Source of the DNA: Symbiodinium natans
Taxonomy: Eukaryota; Sar; Dinophyceae; Suessiales; Symbiodiniaceae
Length of the DNA stretch: 64,000 nt
Direction: 5' to 3'
Assembly: GCA_905221605.1 (NCBI GenBank)
Contig: CAJNDS010002184.1
Coordinates: 396,501-460,500 of the forward strand
The notes below the pieces were generated by a model. The model was given only the letters and a program-made list of their open reading frames with translations. It was not told the origin of the DNA and searched no databases. A program made the translations under genes and the position numbers. This document shows, in pieces, positions 10,722-20,391 of this stretch; positions within the stretch are counted from its first letter, which is position 1; each line of letters opens with the position of its first letter.

Positions 10722-10877
10722 AATTCGTCTGCTCCGCGTAGCTCCGATGCAAGAATTCGGTGTTCGGCAGAATTCGGTCTCTGCCTGGCGCAATTTGAGC
10801 CGCTCTCTCTTCCCATAGAACGTACATATGCCCTTGCAGCCCGAAACCCGCGTAAACCAGAACCACCCTAAACCGTA

Positions 10878-10968
10878 ATTAAACCCTAAAAAACCCTAAA
10901 CCCTAAACCCTAAACCCTAAACCCTAAACCCTAAACCCTAAACCCTAAACCCTAAACCCTAAACCCTG
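10878..10968 (-). repeat. CCCTAAA array
   Basis: Tandem CCCTAAA heptamers in the plus-strand reading, about 12 units. Confidence 0.95.
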
Positions 10969-11469
10969 CACCCAAACAGGCCTTGAGCCGAAACAACAAA
11001 AAACCCAAACCCAAAGTACCAAGCTAAAGCCACATGAACCCTTCCTGAAATACCAAGACCCCCGTAGTAGAACCCGAAACCCCAAACCCCAAACCCCAAA
11101 CCTGAAGAACCCCAAGCCTACTCTTTTGTAGGTTGCCTAAAACTCTATAGGAAGTCGTACCAGCAACAACCTACAAAACATGTAGGTTTCGGGGTTCGTG
11201 AGGCACGCCCTCAAACCCTAACCCCTATCGCACTAAACCCTAAACCCTAAACCCCAAACCCCCAAACCCCAAACTAAAAACCCTAAAACCCTAAATGCAA
11301 GAAGCTCGGCCTGTGTGGTTGGGAGCCCCACTGTGCAGGCAGCCTCAAGATCTCCCGATGCCCACCCCAGAGAGGGTTTAGGGTTGAGGGTTGAGGGCCG
11401 TTTGGGCTTCATGGCGTCCCGAGACCCTAAACCCTAAACCCTAAACCCTAAATCCTAAACCCGAGAAAC

Positions 11470-11571
11470 CACTCAAGGAGGCTCGGACGGGCGATGGTCT
11501 GGGGGCTCCCAAAGCTCCATCGTCCAACGCCACGTGTTGCGCAGGGGAGGCTCTGGCTGCTTCTGGGGGGT
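11470..11571 (-). CDS. Possible exon downstream of the PhyH-like core
   Basis: Minus frame PLRNTWRWTMELWEPPDHRP, then SEPP and a stop. Composition is coding-like. It contains T-W but not the T-W-H expected next in PhyH, so membership in that gene is doubtful. Confidence 0.3.
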
Positions 11572-12069
11572 TTAGGGTTTAGGGTTTAGGGTTTAGGGTT
11601 TAGGGTTTAGGGTGTAGGGTTACCCTACTTCGGAGTGGACCCTGGAAAAAAAGGTATATACTTCTTTGTACAAGTAGCTACAATAGGAAACTCAGAACCC
11701 CAAAAAAAAGGTTGAAGCATAGTACTCCGAGACCCAGGTTTAGGATGGTTCGGGTGCCTGTTGTAGGGGTTTAGGGGTTTGGGGTTTGGGGTTTAGGGTG
11801 TATACGGTTTCGGTTGAAAAGGTGGCTGCGATGGATCAGAAGGCTTTAGAAAGGCTCATTGGAAAAATATTGATAAGGCAAGGGCCCCAGCAAACACGGA
11901 TCTACAAGGAACCTGATACAAAACCCTGAACCCTAAACGCCCTAGACCCTAAACCCTAAACCCTATACACCCCGAACCCCACACACTCCACCCTGCTCGT
12001 GGAACTTAGGGGTTATGGTTTATGGTTTAGGTTTAGGGCTGAGGGCTGAGGGCTGTGAGGGCTGAGGGC

Positions 12070-12101
<32 letters not shown>

Positions 12102-12174
12102 GGGTCAGGGGACCCTAACCTCTAACCTAAATAACGCCCAAAACTCACAGTACCCCTAAACCCTAAACCCTAAA

Positions 12175-12242
12175 CCCTGAAACCCTGAAACCCTGAAACC
12201 CTGAAACCCTGAAACCCTGAAACCCTGAAACCCTGAAACCCT
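12175..12242. repeat. Octamer array (CCCTGAAA)n
   Basis: Eight or more exact copies of the 8-bp unit ccctgaaa, embedded in CCCTAAA heptamers. An 8-bp period is not a telomerase product of the usual heptamer, so it points to local slippage expansion. Confidence 0.9.
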
Positions 12243-12295
12243 AAAACCCTAAACCCCAAACCCTAAACCCTAAACCCTCCCCTGAAAGCCAGGTC

Positions 12296-12355
12296 GCGGG
12301 AGTCCCGGATGACTACGGCCCCGCCGGGAAGAGGGGCGAACTGCCAACAGGTCTC
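12296..12355 (-). CDS. PhyH-like gene exon K
   Basis: 20 codons, ETCWQFAPLPGGAVVIRDSR, the strand that precedes the distal iron histidine. GA donor GACCTG. Flanked by CCCTAAA (12243-12278) and TTTAGGG (12379-12475). Confidence 0.75.
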
Positions 12356-15300
12356 CTGGAGTGCTGTGGGACCACAGGGGGTTAGGGTTTAGGGTTTAGG
12401 GCTTGGGGTTTATTAGGGCTTAGGGTTTAGGGTTTAGGGCTTGGGGTTTAGGGTTTAGGGTTTAGGGCTGGGGGTCTAGGGTATAGTGGCCTAGGGTTAA
12501 GGGTGTTGGGGTTTGGAGTAAATGGGGGCAAATTATGATTCATACATGCCCCTTAATTCTCATTGGCAGCGCATGAAACATAAAACCTTCAGAAGAGTAC
12601 CGCAGAAAGGCTGCTGGATTCCCTGAGCCAAAGTGACGGCTTAGGGCTAGAGATCCCAAACCTCAAGCCCGAAGCTCAAACAGAACAGACCACCTAAAAA
12701 CCCCAAGCTCAAGCCGCATAGACCACCTTTATCGAACCTATCTAAACCCTAAATCCCCTCTAAACGGCGCTCGCGCCGATCGCAGTCCTGCGTCTCCCAG
12801 TCGTCCAGGTCGTAGTTTTCACGCCGCGTGAATGTCCCAGGCAGCCTGGGGGGAACTCCCAAGCTATATTACCTACAGCTGTAAGGGTTCTGCCTACTAA
12901 ATAGGGGGGTACCTACTACTAAACCACAGGAAAACAGGGCCCCAGGTATCCGCTGAAACCTGACAAAGCCCTAAACCCGAAAAGCTTTAAATCATCCTCT
13001 ACACCCTGGAGTCCTTAAGAGTTTAGTGATTATAGGGATTAGGGTTTAGGGATCTTGGGGCTTGCAGGATGTCACCCTACAGCCCTTAAGGGCCTAGGGA
13101 TTGAGGGTTTTAGGGATTGAGGTTTAGGGCAGTCTTAGGTTTAGGGTTTAGGGTTTTAAACTAGGGTTCAGGGTTCTAGGGTTTTCTAGGGCTCTAAATT
13201 TTCGTGTTATAGGTTTAGGGTTTTTCTGGGGTTCAGGGTTCTAGGGTTTTCTAGGGCTCTAGGAAATTTTAGTGGTTTAGGGATGAAGAGACTTGGGGAT
13301 TGAGAGCTGCTGAGTTCCCCCAAGGAACAGGCGCGTCGCCCCGAACTCGGCCGACTGGTCTTCCAGCCTCTACTCCCCCTTACAACCTTAATAAGACATG
13401 CGAACCCTAAACCCTAAACCCTAAACCCTAAACCCTAAACCTATAAACAAAAAACAAGAAAAATAATTCCCAAGGGGAGAGTTCTAGCAACAGGAAGTTG
13501 GCCACGAGATGCGGGGCCGGCGTCTCCGAAGCGTAGCCTTCCTCATCCAGCATAGGGGTTTAGATGGGTTTAGATGGGTTGAGGGTTTTAGGGTTTAAGG
13601 GTTTAGGGTTAAGGTTTAGGGTTTAGGGGTTTAGGGTTTAAGGGTTTAGGGTTTGAGGCTTGGGGGTGTTTCGGGTTTAGGGGTGCTTGGGGTTGAGGGG
13701 CCCTTTTTGGGTGATTTAGGGTTTCTGGAGGCTTCATTCTGGGGATTGGGATTCGTATGGCTTGTGGTCCCTCATATTGCAATGGGGCTTGAGGTTATAG
13801 GGTTTAGGGTTTAGGGTTTAGGATTTGGGGTTGAGGTATTAGGGAATTTTCGGGGGTAGGATTCAAACGGAGCCTTGGGACCCTATACATCCACGTAAGA
13901 AGTAGGCGCCAGTTCCCAGAACAGTTTAGGGACAGTTTCAAACCCTTACACTTATAGGGCCAACAGCGGGTTTTGGGGTGTGAGATTTGCTTGTTTCTGT
14001 GTTTTTTGTTGTGTTTTAGGGTGTTTAGGGTTTAGGCTGGGGGTTTGGCCCGGTTTCTCCGGAGTCATACGGCATGTCCGAGTGCAGGTGCTGGTAGTCT
14101 GGATTGCGCGCCTGGGTCCAGGAGGCTTGCAGTGGCGACGCAGGGTTTAGGGTTTAGGGTTTAGGGTTTAGGTTTAGGGTTTAGGGTTTAGGGTTTAGGG
14201 TTTAGGGTTTAGGGATTAGGGATTAGGGTTTAGGGTTTAGGGTTTAGGGTCACTCGACTTGGAAGCTCGTTTGACTAGTAAGTGGGGTTGGTCAGGTAGG
14301 TTCTGGGGATTATTAAAGTGTTTCTAGGGCATACTCAGTAGACTTAATAAGTCAAAGGAACTTCTAAGTATGGGTGGTTCTCTAACATAGGGTCCTGTTT
14401 TGGGGATCCGATTATAGAATGCGGCACCCTTCTAGTAATAAGGACCCGACAACGCACCTTCATTTTGAGAACTGCCCCTAGGTTCCTGCACCACAGCTAC
14501 CCATCAAAAGCCTCAAGGGTACCTTGCTGCTTGCTGAAGGTATTCTAAAAATCAAGTGAGCTTAAGGACATCTTGCAAGGCTGCTTGGGGTGGCGTGGGT
14601 GTGGCTTTAAAGTCGGCTTGAATCTTAAAGGAACCCACGCCACTAAACCCCAAACCCCAACCCCCCCTCCCCCAAACCTCCTAGGCCGGACCCTAAACCC
14701 TAAACCCTAAACCCTACACCCTAAACCCTAAACCCCGTTTGTGTTTCAAAAAGGAAGCGAAAAAGGGCGGCCACTGCGAGTCCCTGGTGCGCACACGAGC
14801 TCACCGCCAGCACCCCAAATTCGCACGTTGCCTGGGCCAGGGCTCGGGGGAGTTGAGGGCTGAGGGTTTTTTAGGGTTTAGGGTTTAGGGTTTAGGGTTG
14901 AGGGTTGAGGGTTTCTAGGGTTTGGGGCTTGGGGTTTAGGGTTTGGGGTGAACCTATACATCTAGACGTTGGCTCAAAGCCAGAGAGGAAATGCTTCGAT
15001 TGGAGGAGGTGGGGAGACATAACAGGCGGAGAGGATGACCCAAGCACGGCACAACTGAAGACCAAGTGAGAATTCCCCAATCTTTCGGGGACCCTGATAA
15101 GGTACCCCAACAATTTCCCAAAATTAGGGGACCCCTACAAGTACTGTAATCCTTAGTATAGGAACTCCCGCCCCAAAAATCACAAGTAAACCCTAAGTGC
15201 TAGAAACCCTGAAGACCGCATGTTCGGAGACCCCCAGAAGTTGCCTTCGCCATAGTAGCCGTGGACCACTTCAGCCACGTAGTGGTTGTTCAGGAGATGC

Positions 15301-16403
15301 GCCACGACGCTTCTGTGGTGCAGCAACTGACGCGTCTTCTGCGCCACTCCGAAGGAGTAGCGATACGGCCCGCGATTGCCATATGAAATAGCCTTGGCTG
15401 ACTTCTGAGCCCCTCCCAAAAGCTTAACTTTTGGACTCCTTCTTGTAGTTTCTTACAAAAACCCAAGAGGTTAAAGTCCTAAGAGCCAGCCAGTTGAAAG
15501 CCAAGTAGCCTTCATGTCAACAGCGACCTCCTCGTAGGTCAGTCGGACCTCACGAATCGCCTCTTTGCAGAGAACGCCCTCGATTGCCACGCATCCATAG
15601 GTCCTTAGTCGCTGAGTTCCTAAGCCACCCCAAAAAAAGTGTCCACCTAGTTCTATATGGGGGATGCTAGTCCCAAAACGTGTAAAGTGCACTCATTCAC
15701 CCTAAACCCTAAACCCTACACCCTAAGCTACTTAAGTGACCCATAAAGGATCCGAAGTAGATAGCAGGCGCGATTGGCCCATGAAGGCATCTGGCGACTG
15801 AGCCGAAGGATGCTGAGATCCAATGGCTGCCGTGGCAGCGGCAGCCACCTGGGAAATTTCCGAGATTAGGGTTTAGGGTTTAGGGTCTAGGGTTTATAAG
15901 GGTTTAGGGTTTAGGGTTTAGGGTTTAGGGTTTAGGGTTTAGCCAGGGAGTCCTACTCGTCCGGGGACTACATTATAACGTCCTCCCTTCTCTTCGTGAA
16001 CCCCACCTGTGCCGAGTCTGAAGCCCTTCTCTCCAGCGCTCGGGGAGTTCCTGAAAGCACCAGCGTGATGACAGAAAACCCCATTCGCCTTCACTCTTCA
16101 GGAGTATGCTCCGGTCGGAGCCAATACCTAGGGGTCCACATGAAGCTTAACGGTTTAGGGCTCATAGACCTGAAGAGAAACTAAAGTAATATAGGGCATA
16201 AGGGTATATGATCTCAATTTTAGGGTTCATTTGCTTCCCAAGGTTCTCAAAAACCGCCCAGGGAGCGATTCTGCTTCAAGCATGGTGGAAGACACAGCGT
16301 CCAGCTCCCTCTCATGCCATCTGCAAAACCTCTCCTGGTCCTGTGCAAAGAACTGACACACAACCTCGGCAGCAGACAGGGGCAGGGTTGTGAGGTCTGT
16401 TTG
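12296..16403 (-). CDS. Phytanoyl-CoA dioxygenase (PhyH)-like gene, 11 exons, C-terminus not found
   Basis: Reconstructed on the minus strand; all internal joins keep phase. The order matches the PhyH family of 2-oxoglutarate/Fe(II) oxygenases, which hydroxylate small molecules or fatty acyl chains using iron and 2OG. Landmarks are an N-terminal YGCVAIEGVLCKEAIREVRL segment (the usual G-V-x-I-x-G-V-L start), YRYSFGVAQ, GYYGEG, an iron-binding HxD motif in NPDYQHLHSDMPYDSG, the core strand ANFLLLEDQSAEFGATRLF with GGTQQL, and a late strand LPGGAVVIRDSR. In the family the second iron-binding histidine follows that strand (RTWHxG); the exon that should carry it was not found below 12296, so the gene is incomplete in this reading. 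Substrate unknown. Confidence 0.75.
12773..12845 (-). CDS. PhyH-like gene exon J
   Basis: Acceptor CCCCAG|GCTGCC; codes LPGTFTRRENYDLDDWETQD, then CDRR. GA donor GAGCGC; next exon GAGACC, sharing GAG. Confidence 0.75.
13308..13367 (-). CDS. PhyH-like gene exon I
   Basis: Codes LEDQSAEFGATRLFLGGTQ, corresponding to the family segment around E-N-G-A-T-R and P-G-T/S-H (here F-G-A-T-R and G-G-T-Q). GC donor GCTCTC; next exon GCTGCC. Confidence 0.8.
13489..13541 (-). CDS. PhyH-like gene exon H
   Basis: Acceptor ATGAG|GAAGGC; codes EGYASETPAPHLVANFL. GC donor GCTAG; next exon GCTGG, sharing GCT. CCCTAAA on one side (13403-13440), TTTAGGG on the other (13557-13680). Confidence 0.8.
14058..14111 (-). 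CDS. PhyH-like gene exon G (HxD iron-binding motif)
   Basis: Acceptor GACCCAG|GCGCGC; codes ARNPDYQHLHSDMPYDSG. The HSD triplet is the expected HxD metal motif of 2OG oxygenases. GA donor GAAACC; the next exon starts GAAGGC, sharing GAA. Confidence 0.8.
14791..14831 (-). CDS. PhyH-like gene exon F
   Basis: 41-nt micro-exon: acceptor GGCCCAG|GCAACG; codes NVRIWGAGGELVC; GC donor. Flanked by CCCTAAA (14691-14735) and TTTAGGG (14872-14905). Confidence 0.7.
15245..15412 (-). CDS. PhyH-like gene exon E
   Basis: Codes AQKSAKAISYGNRGPYRYSF, GVAQKTRQLLHHRSVVAHLL and NNHYVAEVVHGYYGE. The donor GCAACT and the next exon start GCAACG share five bases (GCAAC). Confidence 0.75.
15485..15490 (-). other. 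5' splice site of exon D (GC donor)
   Basis: Phase continuity from exon D to exon E requires a cut after G 15491; the intron then begins GCTGGC. Listed because it decides the reading of this gene and is typical of the non-GT donors in the window. Confidence 0.5.
15491..15603 (-). CDS. PhyH-like gene exon D (start of the fold)
   Basis: Acceptor CTAAG|GACC. Codes TYGCVAIEGVLCKEAIREVR, then LTYEEVAVDMKATWLST: the typical PhyH N-terminal strand and helix. GC donor. Confidence 0.75.
15741..15848 (-). CDS. PhyH-like gene exon C
   Basis: Acceptor TTTCCCAG|GTGGCT and donor GTCACT; 108 nt. In the frame fixed by its neighbours it codes WLPLPRQPLDLSILRLSR, then QMPSWANRACYLLRILY. Flanked by CCCTAAA (15700-15728) and TTTAGGG (15865-15945). 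Confidence 0.7.
16007..16127 (-). CDS. PhyH-like gene exon B
   Basis: Acceptor CCCTAG|GTATTGG; codes IGSDRSILLKSEGEWGFLSS, then RWCFQELPERWREGLQTRHR. GT donor GTGGGG; the next exon starts GTGGCT, so GTGG is shared. 121 nt, phase consistent. Confidence 0.7.
16247..16403 (-). CDS. PhyH-like gene exon A
   Basis: Minus frame SAAEVVCQFFAQDQERFCRW, then HERELDAVSSTMLEAESLPG. The acceptor is probably CAG at about 16404. Ends in phase 1 with a GA-type donor; a CCTTGGG inverted-repeat element begins right there. N-terminal region upstream of the catalytic domain. Confidence 0.6.
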
Positions 16404-16483
16404 TAAGGGGGTTAGGCCTTATATTTCAGCCGAATTTACACCCGAATCAAACGCAATCCACCAGCTGCGTTGGCCGTCTTTTT

Positions 16484-16512
16484 TTGTTTATATATATATA
16501 TATATATAAATG
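16484..16512. repeat. TA dinucleotide tract
   Basis: Short ta microsatellite followed by T and G homopolymers (16529-16542). Confidence 0.85.
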
Positions 16513-16564
16513 TTTATGTTTATTTGTCTTTTTTTGGGGGGGGAGGCCAGGCTCTGTGGCACAA

Positions 16565-16645
16565 AAACGGCTCGAGGACGCAAGCTGCTTGCGTAGACCA
16601 TTGGACACACCCGGCTCTCATGATCTCGGCGATCTCTACTTGGTA
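16565..16645 (-). CDS. Possible exon, unidentified
   Basis: Minus frame VEIAEIMRAGCVQWSTQAAC, then VLEPF; acceptor-like CTACCAAG upstream. It may be an upstream exon of the PhyH-like gene. Confidence 0.35.
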
Positions 16646-17639
16646 GCCCCATCAACCATATTACCCTAAACCCTAAACCCTAAACCCTAAACCCTAAACC
16701 CTAAACCCTAAACCCCTTTTTTGGGTTGGCTATGTTATAGGGGAACCCAGAATTCAAAAACCAAAAAAAGAAGGTTAAGGGTAACCAAGTCTATCTTCAT
16801 TCATGGTTGAGCCCTACCTTGCGTGTCCTGCAGAAACAACTTCATTGAAGTCTAGCTGCTACTCTTGTACTGAGGGCTACGTAGGATAGCGTATAATTAC
16901 GGGCCCCTAAACCCTAAACCCTAAACCAACCCTAAACCCTAAACCGGAAAACGGGCCAAAACTATTTGGGCACTTGTGCTTTGCTACTTCCTGGAGGGGT
17001 CCTTGCTTCCTCTGCGCCTGGGGTTTGGGGGGTGGGGGCTGCTTAGGTTTAGCATTAGGGTTTAGGGTTTAGGGTTTCGGGTCTGGGGTGTAGGGCCCCT
17101 AAAAACCCTAAACCCTAAACCCTAAACCCTAAACCCTGAACCCTAAACCCTCTGACCCCGAGCTCTGAGCTGTGAGCCCAAGCCCAGAACCCAACATAGT
17201 TGAGAGACTTCCTGCTGCTGCCCCACGCCCAGGTAGAAGGAAGGAAAGTAGAAGCTTTGCAGCCTCTTTCAGAGCTGTTTAGGGTTTAGGGTTTAGGGTT
17301 TAGGTTTTACGGTTTAGGGTTTAGGGTTCAGGGTTTAGGGTTTAGGAAGCTTTTCAGCCTCTTTCAGGGCTCGGGTTTGTCGGGTTTAGGGTTCAAGGCT
17401 TGTAGGGTTTGGGTGTTCAACGTTTGTAGGATTTAGGGTTCCAGGCTTGTAGGGTTTACGGTTCCAAGGTTTGTAGGTACTAGGGTTTCAGGAAGCATTC
17501 TAGGCCTCTGGTGTTGAAGGTCCTATGAGGGCATCAGGGTTTATGATTTATAGAGCTATCAAGGTATTGGGGGATGAGAGCTGGGGGGATGTTAAGGCCT
17601 TTAAGAAGCTTGAAAGGGCTAAGATGTTAAGGTATCAAA

Positions 17640-17925
17640 AAATATCGAGGGGTCAAGTACCACGACCGTGGATTCTAAAGGCCTCAAGTCAGACCCAAAG
17701 CCAAACCTTCGGGACAGCTCTATGTCTTGGTAATCCAGCAACCATATTATGATAACGGCACCCTTTTTTGGGTTAGTTACTTTATAAGGGAACCTTGAAC
17801 CCAAAAAAAGGGTAAAGGGTACTACTGGGCTACCAAGATGTTGTGATGTTTCGTGCGACACGCCTGGCTTCTCTGAAGCCTTACGTAGCTCCCGCAATTC
17901 GGGCGTGCACGACAAACATCGAGAC
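17640..17925 (-). CDS. Possible exon pair around an introner-like element
   Basis: Minus frames at 17838-17925 and about 17640-17725 become continuous when the element 17726-17837 is removed with one atgt copy. The peptide is not a recognised family. Confidence 0.35.
17726..17837. mobile_element. Short inverted-repeat element with atgt target duplication
   Basis: Ends cttggtaatccagcaacca and ctactgggctaccaag are inverted partners; atgt flanks both sides (17722-17725 and 17838-17841). 112 bp, with internal hairpin arms ggcacccttttttgggtta and cccaaaaaaaggg. Minus-strand frames on both sides read through if it is removed as an intron (TKHHNIELSRRFGFGSD), so it may be a functional intron. Confidence 0.75.
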
Positions 17926-18450
17926 GAGTTTTTGTTTTTAAGTGTAGTGGCCTGTTGGCTGAGGGCTGAGGGTAAAAGACTTGATAGGGTTTAGGATTTC
18001 GGGATCAGAAAGAGAGGAGGCCCTAACAGCCCGCAAGGTCAAGGCAAGAGCACTAGCGGTTCGCTCAACCGTCATGGGTTTCCCCACTACCCACCTCTAT
18101 ACTACCCCCCTCGGTTCCCCCCATAATAAAGCGAGGAACCAAAAGGGGGGGTAGCACATGGACAGGACTAATTTCTCGACCTACCGAGACATGAACATGT
18201 TGCGGAGTCGCGGCGTCGAGAACATGTGGATTTAACATAGGCCTGCGCAGCGGAGAAACTTAATTTACCCAAACAGAAACATGTTACACCCTAAGCCCTA
18301 AGCCCTAAACCCTAAACCCTAAACCCTATATTGAAAGGGTGGAAGGCCCTGCTGTGCTGGGAGTCTCAGGGGGATGGGGGCTCGGCCCTGCCATGCTTGC
18401 CTGTGTGTGCTGATGTCTTGGTCGTGGGTTGAACTTTCGTCCTACCTGAA

Positions 18451-18567
18451 GCCCTAAACCCTAAACCCTAAACCCTAAACCCTAAACCCTAAACCCTAAA
18501 CCCTAAACCCTAAACCCTAAACCCTAAACCCTAAACCCTAAACCCTAAACCCTAAACCCTAAACCCT
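18451..18567 (-). repeat. CCCTAAA array
   Basis: About 16 perfect heptamers. Confidence 0.95.
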
Positions 18568-18650
18568 ATTATAGAAGGGGGTAGTAGGGAAACCCAATGA
18601 ACGACAAACCCTTTTAGGTTCCTTTGGCTCCCATGGCGGCTTCTCTAGCC

Positions 18651-18773
18651 CCTAAACCCTAAACCCTAAACCCTAAACCCTAAACCCTAAACCCTAAACC
18701 CTAAACCGTAGACCCTAGACCCTAGACCCTAGACCCTAAACCCTAAACCCTAAACCCTAAACCCTAAACCCAA
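18651..18773 (-). repeat. CCCTAAA array with CCCTAGA block
   Basis: Perfect CCCTAAA units with an internal block of four CCCTAGA variants (about 18710-18738), suggesting expansion of a variant unit. Confidence 0.95.
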
Positions 18774-18778
18774 GACCC

Positions 18779-18868
18779 ACCCACAAACAGCATCTCAGGT
18801 CGGGGCCTTATGAGACCCTCTCCCGCCGGCTGCTTCTTCCACAAAGACGTCCAGAAGTCATCGTCCTT
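18779..18868 (-). CDS. Probable exon of unidentified gene
   Basis: Minus frame DDDFWTSLWKKQPAGEGLIR, then PRPEMLFV, bounded by CCCTAAA (18651-18773) on one side and TTTAGGG (18886-18920) on the other, like proven exons in this window. Confidence 0.5.
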
Positions 18869-19422
18869 TTCTTATTTGCTGAGCTAGGGTTTCAGGTTTA
18901 GGGTTTAGGGTTTAGGGTTTGAGGCTGTTTTTGGGTTTGGGGTTTGAGGCCTGTAGAGTTTCTGTGAACCCTAAACTATGAACTCGTAATCCCTCTCAAT
19001 TGGGGGGCCCTGGCCTAGACTCTACACTCTACAACTGTTTCGGGTTTAGGGTTTAGGGTTTAGGGTTTAGGGTTTAGGGTAACTCTAAGCGCTGAACCCT
19101 ACAAAGCCTAAAACCTTTTCTGACAGTCCTTAATAGGGACTATACTACGGGGTACTCTAATCCCTATTTTAGTATTTGGGGTCTTCAGATGCTTGAGACG
19201 TCTTTGTCCATGGGCCATTTCATATTCTTTACAGGAAAGGGCACACATACTGGACTATATCTTGTGGACCAATTGAACCCTGAAAGGGTTTATAGTTCAC
19301 ATACCTTCATGGGAATTGGAGCAGAATAGGGTCTAAGACCCACAATTTCAGAGCCCCCAAAACCCTAAACCCCCTCGAGATGCAAACCCTAAACCCTAAA
19401 CCCTAAACCCTAAACCCTAAAC

Positions 19423-19528
19423 AGATAGAATGCTGCACCCAGCATCCATAACCTCGGCTCTGGGAGGCGCCCCGGGGGTGACAGTCGAGCTCTCACAGGC
19501 CAGCTTCATCGTGGGCAAGCCTGGGGAA
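19423..19528. other. Unique island between inverted telomeric arrays
   Basis: Non-repetitive, GC-rich stretch between CCCTAAA (19384-19420) and TTTAGGG (19529-19622). Both strands have open frames: plus HPASITSALGGAPGVTVELS, minus MKLACESSTVTPGAPP. Likely an exon, but the strand cannot be decided. Confidence 0.35.
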
Positions 19529-19622
19529 GGGCGTTTAGGGTTTAGGGTTTAGGGTTTGGGGTTTGGGGTTTAGGGTTTAGGGTTTAGGGTTTAGGGTTTA
19601 GGGTTTAGGGTTTAGGGTTTAG
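19529..19622 (+). repeat. TTTAGGG array
   Basis: About 12 heptamers with a few TTTGGGG variants. Confidence 0.95.
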
Positions 19623-19768
19623 AGTTTCGGGCTTAGGGTTTAGCGTTAGGGAGGGAAGGGGGGGGTTTGGTGTTTAGGGTTTGGGGCTTTGGGGGACGGA
19701 TGTGTCACGAGCACGTTCTTGGTGTCAACGTCTCTTTCGATGTTGCAACGCAATGATCGTTGAAACTT

Positions 19769-19869
19769 GGGATGTTCACCCCTGATACTACCAGCCCTTA
19801 GTAAGGACTATGGACCCCCCCCCATTCGAATCCCTTTTCAGGACTGTTTGTATAAGGGAGAGTATCCCA
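19769..19869. mobile_element. Short inverted-repeat element, GATGTTCCCCC family
   Basis: Left gggatgttcacccctgatac, right gtataagggagagtatccc; partner arms inside (cagcccttagtaagg and cctt-aggactg). Diverged relative of 19998-20092. Confidence 0.55.
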
Positions 19870-19997
19870 ACCAAAATCCCTTAAGTGCTACCATACGTAC
19901 ATGAGAGCAAAGACGGCGGGGCCAGCTTTCGAGATCGAAGTTTCTAAAGGTCGAGTTTAAACACCTCACATCCCCTAGATCCTAAACTTTTCAACCC

Positions 19998-20092
19998 GAT
20001 GTAGACACCCCGTATACTCACAGTCCTTCATAGGGATTATAATAGGGGTGCTAGAATCCCTACTAAGGACTGTTAGTATAAGGGGGAACATC
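19998..20092. mobile_element. Short inverted-repeat element with 7-bp target duplication
   Basis: Hairpin element: gatgtagacaccccgtatac ... gtataagggggaacatc. The heptamer tcaaccc occurs exactly at 19991-19997 and 20093-20099. 95 bp, non-coding. Related copies near 21886-21950, 22005-22070 and 58125-58200. Confidence 0.75.
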
Positions 20093-20329
20093 TCAACCCA
20101 TAGATCACAAACTTTCAACCCCAAACCCTCCGCTCCAAAGCCGAACCAAAAGCCCAGAAGGGTTAACAAAAAGGGATATGGGGGTCTACGAAATTAGGAG
20201 TACCGTGTGTGGGGTCCTTATTATAAAGAGAATCTTACTATTTCGGGGTCCCCTGTTTTCGTAAAGTCACATATGAAGTAAGGTTTCATTGCTAGTATCC
20301 GAAAGGACCAATTATATACGCTCACCAAC

Positions 20330-20360
20330 ATCCACTGCTTGCTTAAGAACCCCTCGCCCC

Positions 20361-20391
<31 letters not shown>

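Larger units (their letters stand above)
17926..18778. other. Repeat-rich stretch without assigned exon
   Basis: Holds a C-rich hairpin element at about 18078-18155 (tactacccccctcggttcc opposite ggaaccaaaaggggggg), a relative of the one cut by the window end at about 63937. CCCTAAA arrays lie at 18296-18330, 18451-18567 and 18651-18773. Confidence 0.6.

Noticed and set aside
12175-12242. CRISPR-like array
   Set aside because: 8-bp tandem units without spacers, in a eukaryotic context.
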